From positions 2,914,001 through 2,978,000 of the forward strand of contig NZ_CP134400.1 of assembly GCF_002968285.2 (NCBI RefSeq): a DNA stretch of 64,000 nt. Reading direction: 5' to 3'. The translations under genes were made by a program, and so were the position numbers. Of this stretch, positions 61,029 to 64,000 are shown piece after piece; within the stretch, counting starts at the first letter, position 1, and each line of letters starts with the position of its first letter. This DNA comes from Mycobacterium sp. ITM-2016-00318 (GTDB taxonomy: Bacteria > Actinomycetota > Actinomycetes > Mycobacteriales > Mycobacteriaceae). Under the pieces are notes generated by a model. It was not told the DNA's origin. It saw only the letters and a list, made by a program, of their open reading frames with translations, and made no database searches.

Positions 61029-63005
61029 TCAGGACGTCGTGACATCGCGGGCGTCGGCCCCGGTGCCTGCGATACCCGCGAGGCTTCGGGTGATCGTGCC
61101 TACCTCTCCCACAAGCACCCGCACCGAGCCGTCGTCGGAGATGATGTGCGCTGCGGCGTCCCGTAACTGCTGGTCCGCTCTGGCCATTGCACCCGTGTCG
61201 ATGCTCCACGGTGTGGCAGGCGTCGGCGGGTCGCCACGCAGCACCTCGACATAGTCGTCGACGGCGAGCACGAACTCGCGGCTCAACGCCGTCGACGGGT
61301 GGGGCGGCAGGCTGTGTTCCAGCGAGGTGCATGAACTGGTGACCGTGTTGAGCGCCGCGCGGAAGGACCTCAGCCAGAGCCTCAGCTCCTTGGACTCCAC
61401 ACGGGTCGCTCCCGTGGCGGCCTCGAACGCGGACCGCGCCCGGACCGCGCGCTGCCAGGCGGCGGCGAGCGTGTCGGAAGGGTTGTCGAGGTCGTGCACG
61501 AACGCCTTGATGACGGCAGCGGCGTAGTCGATTTCGGTTTTCAACAGCTCGCCTGCGCGCTGCCGGAGTCGGATCAGCGCGTCGTCGGGAATGACGACAT
61601 GGAACAAGACTGCAAGCGCGGCGCCGATGACGACCGCGAGCAGCAGATCGCCCACCGGCGACGAGGGATCGGTGATGTCGAGAAGTAGCACGATCGTCGC
61701 GCCGAACGCCGCCGTCACCGCGATGTAGCCGAAAATCGACACCGCATAGGTGATGCCGAGCAACAGCACGGCCACAACCGCGGCCGCCAGACCGGTCGGT
61801 TGCCAAATCAGCGTCAGCGCCGAGGCCACGATGACACCTACGCAGACGCCTGCGGCGCGGCCGACACACCGCGTGTAGGTGTGCGCGGTCTCCGGTCTCA
61901 TGACCAGCAACACCGTCAGCGGAATCCAGTAACCCGCAGGCACATCGGCGAAGCGCGCGATCGCGGTTCCCGAGGCGGCCGCGCCCGCGACGCGCGCGGC
62001 ATGCCGCGATATCGGCGAGGTCGGATTGAGGTGGCGACTGGCCATGCCGAACGCCGTCCTGAAGGCGGCCATCCAGTCCGACACGTGGCGCCGGCCGAAC
62101 CGCAGCGTGTCGGCGCGACGTAGTTGGCGGGAAAGGCGCTGCGCGACCGCGGAATCCGAGACAGCCACCGTCGTGACCGCTGCGTCGACGCGCTTGAGGG
62201 CGTACTCGGCGTCCCTGCGCGCCGTCCGGGTCTGCGTGGCGATCGCGGCGAGCATATCGGCGGCCGCCGCCAGCAGATCCGCGATCTGTTCGCTTCCGTT
62301 GGCCTTGCCGCGAAACGCCATCAACGTTTTGGCGATCTGTTCGGGCAGCGCGTGCCAGTCGCGGTAGGCGGGCGAACGACGGGCGGACGGTGTCTCGTTG
62401 CTGCTGAACGCCTCCTTGCAATCCAGCAGCTGCGATGAGTCGACCGCCGCCGCCTCCTCCGCGGCCAGCAGCCGGGCGTCGGCGCTCAGCGAGCGGTACA
62501 CCTTGGTCAGAGCGTCGCGCTCGCGTTGCCACCGCCGCGGCGGCCACACCGCGATCAGCGCGGCCTGAGACAACCCGGCGACGACCGCGAAGAGCGCGGA
62601 TGCCAGGGCCGCAAGGGCGGGCTGCGGATGCTGGATGACCAACAGCAGACCGGACGCTCCGGCGAGCAAACCCGCTGGCGCACCGACCGCCCACTGCATG
62701 CCCGCCATGAAGCACCACAGCGCGATCGCGATGACGAAAGCGATGCTGAAGCCGGAGGTCAGCCCGCCCACGAAGACGGCGATGCCCAGCTCAACGGACA
62801 CGGCGAGCACGATCGGGATCCGGCCGATGGGGTTGTCCTGCAGTGCGATAGCACCCGCGATGGCACCCGCGGCGGCCGTCGACGTCGCCGCGCCTGCGGG
62901 ACCCCACAACAGCGCAGCCGTCGTCAGCCCCAGCACGCCGAGCAGGCTCCGGGCGACGGCACCGTTGTCCGGCAGGTGCATTCGCAGGCCCAGACTCTTG
63001 CGCAC
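61029..63005 (-). CDS. FUSC-family membrane protein
   Basis: 658 aa from a GTG at 63005 (open to 63035). Two blocks of about six helices each (about 20-165 and 345-490) surround cytoplasmic helical segments, the arrangement of the FUSC/aromatic-acid-exporter family (AaeB, YccS). Markers are GYWIPLTVLLVMRPETAHTY and RCVGRAAGVCVGVIVASAL in the second block. It probably exports aromatic acids or similar compounds, with the substrate unknown. The single gene is divergent from the EthD-like gene. Confidence 0.85.
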   Translation of the reverse strand: MRKSLGLRMHLPDNGAVARSLLGVLGLTTAALLWGPAGAATSTAAAGAIAGAIALQDNPIGRIPIVLAVSVELGIAVFVGGLTSGFSIAFVIAIALWCFMAGMQWAVGAPAGLLAGASGLLLVIQHPQPALAALASALFAVVAGLSQAALIAVWPPRRWQRERDALTKVYRSLSADARLLAAEEAAAVDSSQLLDCKEAFSSNETPSARRSPAYRDWHALPEQIAKTLMAFRGKANGSEQIADLLAAAADMLAAIATQTRTARRDAEYALKRVDAAVTTVAVSDSAVAQRLSRQLRRADTLRFGRRHVSDWMAAFRTAFGMASRHLNPTSPISRHAARVAGAAASGTAIARFADVPAGYWIPLTVLLVMRPETAHTYTRCVGRAAGVCVGVIVASALTLIWQPTGLAAAVVAVLLLGITYAVSIFGYIAVTAAFGATIVLLLDITDPSSPVGDLLLAVVIGAALAVLFHVVIPDDALIRLRQRAGELLKTEIDYAAAVIKAFVHDLDNPSDTLAAAWQRAVRARSAFEAATGATRVESKELRLWLRSFRAALNTVTSSCTSLEHSLPPHPSTALSREFVLAVDDYVEVLRGDPPTPATPWSIDTGAMARADQQLRDAAAHIISDDGSVRVLVGEVGTITRSLAGIAGTGADARDVTTS

Positions 63006-63091
63006 CCGATCATTCTCACCCCGCCGGGGCCGCATTCGGGTCAGACGGGCACGTCGGGTGCGCGGAAAGGCGTTTCCGCTAGGTTCGGTGA

Positions 63092-63814
63092 GTGGAGAAA
63101 GTCATCCTCACCCTTCGGGGAGTCGACGCCGACGACGCCTGGTGCGCACGTCTGCGCGCGAAGGTGGCTGCCGACCTGCTCGACATCGGCCTGCCGGGTT
63201 TGGCGATCAATGTCCGAGATGCCGAGGTGCGGGAGTCGTTGATGACGCTGACGACGATGGACCCGCCGGTGGTGGCGCTGGTCAGCGTGTGGGCCCAGCA
63301 GTCCTACGGCCCACAGCTACAGGCTGCGACCACGCTGCTGGCAAAGGAATGCGACGAGGTCGCGGCTTATCTGGTGACGGAATCCGTGCCACTGGCACCG
63401 CCACAGACTGTGCCCGGTCAACGCACAACCGGGCTGGCCAACGTGGCGCTGCTGCGCCGACCCGCCGACCTCGACGAGCAGACGTGGTTCTCGCGCTGGC
63501 ATATCGACCACACACCGGTCGCGATCGAAACGCAGTCGACGTTCGGCTACGTACAGAACGCCGTTGTGCGCGCCCTGACCTCGGACGCACCAGTCCTTTC
63601 GGCGATCGTGGAGGAGCTTTTCCCGATCGAAGCGGTCAGCGATCTGCACGCGTTCTTCGGGGCGGCAGATGATGATGATCTGCGCGACCGGATGCAGCGG
63701 ATGATCGCGAGCACCTCGGCCTTCGGGGCGAACGAGAACGTCGACACCGTGCCAACCAGCCGGTTCGTCTACCGCAGTCCGTTCGACGGCCAGAAAGGAA
63801 AGGTGAGCAGATGA
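63092..63814 (+). CDS. EthD-like dimeric alpha/beta-barrel protein
   Basis: 240 aa from a GTG. Two ferredoxin-like halves are suggested: an N-terminal part with VILTLRGVDADDAWCARLRA and a C-terminal part with LDEQTWFSRWHIDHTPVAIE, where the WxxxHxxHTP-like pattern is that of EthD proteins. The C-terminus holds SRFVYRSPFDG. Function unknown; relatives accompany oxygenase and F420-linked pathways. The stop overlaps the next start (ATGA), pairing it with the flavin/F420 oxidase-fold gene. Confidence 0.78.
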   Translation: MEKVILTLRGVDADDAWCARLRAKVAADLLDIGLPGLAINVRDAEVRESLMTLTTMDPPVVALVSVWAQQSYGPQLQAATTLLAKECDEVAAYLVTESVPLAPPQTVPGQRTTGLANVALLRRPADLDEQTWFSRWHIDHTPVAIETQSTFGYVQNAVVRALTSDAPVLSAIVEELFPIEAVSDLHAFFGAADDDDLRDRMQRMIASTSAFGANENVDTVPTSRFVYRSPFDGQKGKVSR

Positions 63815-64000
63815 CGACCCTCGCCGAAGCGGTGGCCCTGGCACGGGGTGAGAGCGGGCTGACGGTGGTGTCCACGCTGCGCGCCGACAACACCATCCAG
63901 GCGTCGCTGGTGAACGCCGGGGTCTTGCCTCATCCTGAAAGCGGCAGGCCGGTCCTCGCTTTCGTCACCTACGGCCGGGTCAAGCTGGCGAACCTCCGGG
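63811..64000 (+). CDS. PPOX/F420-fold protein, 3' end outside window
   Basis: Sixty-three codons are present from the ATG at 63811. They begin MTTLAEAVALARGESGLTVV and continue STLRADNTIQASLVNAGVLP and FVTYGRVKLANLR. That is the split-barrel start of pyridoxamine-5'-phosphate-oxidase-like proteins, many of which use F420 or heme/biliverdin in mycobacteria (FDOR families). The substrate and full length cannot be seen. It is coupled to the EthD-like gene. Confidence 0.8.
   Translation, partial: MTTLAEAVALARGESGLTVVSTLRADNTIQASLVNAGVLPHPESGRPVLAFVTYGRVKLANLR

Overview
The window is chromosomal DNA from a high-GC actinobacterium, almost certainly a fast-growing environmental mycobacterium (Mycolicibacterium-type). 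The reading frames match Mycobacterium tuberculosis proteins in sequence and largely in order: the GarA C-terminus, FtsR (Rv1828), Rv1829, Rv1830, gcvP (Rv1832), LipZ (Rv1834), Rv1836c, glcB (Rv1837c), Rv1841c/Rv1842c, guaB1 (Rv1843c), gnd1 (Rv1844c), the BlaR/BlaI pair (Rv1845c/Rv1846c), Rv1847, the urease operon (Rv1848-1853), ndh (Rv1854c), Rv1855c, Rv1856c, modBC, apa (Rv1860), Rv1861, adhA (Rv1862), Rv1863c, Rv1866, Rv1867 and lldD2 (Rv1872c). These assignments rest on recalled family knowledge, not on a search. A lon protease, a phosphoketolase and an antigen 85 gene set it apart from the M. tuberculosis locus.

Layout. 1-2.3 kb: garA-ftsR-nuclease-MerR. 2.3-5.8 kb: a glycine riboswitch, gcvP and a small secreted protein. 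5.8-19.7 kb: mostly minus strand (VWA lipid/envelope protein, malate synthase, two CNNM/CBS membrane proteins behind a structured leader, GMP reductase, 6-phosphogluconate dehydrogenase, M56 peptidase and BlaI repressor). 19.7-21.7 kb: an iron- and Crp-marked FhuF-like gene, a rhodanese and a thioesterase. 21.8-26.1 kb: ureABCFGD without ureE. 26.1-29.3 kb: ndh, an F420-type oxidoreductase and a degenerate SDR. 29.4-31.3 kb: modBC without modA. 31.5-36.1 kb: apa, a small membrane protein, adhA, a CGNR regulator and a CPBP protease. 36.1-42.5 kb: phosphoketolase, then a double CoA-transferase with a thiolase-like partner. 42.5-48.4 kb: two duplicated lipoproteins, DUF72, a HhH-GPD protein, TfoX, lon and a gene scar. 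48.5-56.7 kb: antigen 85, lldD2, a cyclase/MscS channel pair, DUF1810, a GH13 enzyme and a deaminase. 56.8-64 kb: a TetR/DUF3533/TPR cluster, a hotdog thioesterase under a KstR-like palindrome, a FUSC membrane protein, an EthD-like protein and a cut-off flavin/F420 oxidase-fold protein.

Regulation is unusually readable here: a glycine aptamer followed by a hairpin touching the gcvP ribosome-binding site, a BlaI palindrome, Crp-like and IdeR-like boxes stacked before the FhuF-like gene, and a KstR-like palindrome six bases from a start codon.

Two things deserve most attention. First, the receptor-type nucleotide cyclase translationally coupled to an MscS channel with a cyclic-nucleotide-binding fold: both partners have lost textbook catalytic or ligand-contact residues. 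Second, four genes (LipZ-like, Rv1861-like, a small membrane protein by lon, and a DUF3533 protein) are each broken by exactly one base, three of them in a homopolymer run. That looks more like residual sequencing error than biology, so conceptual products are given. No CRISPR array, rRNA, tRNA, prophage or insertion sequence was seen.
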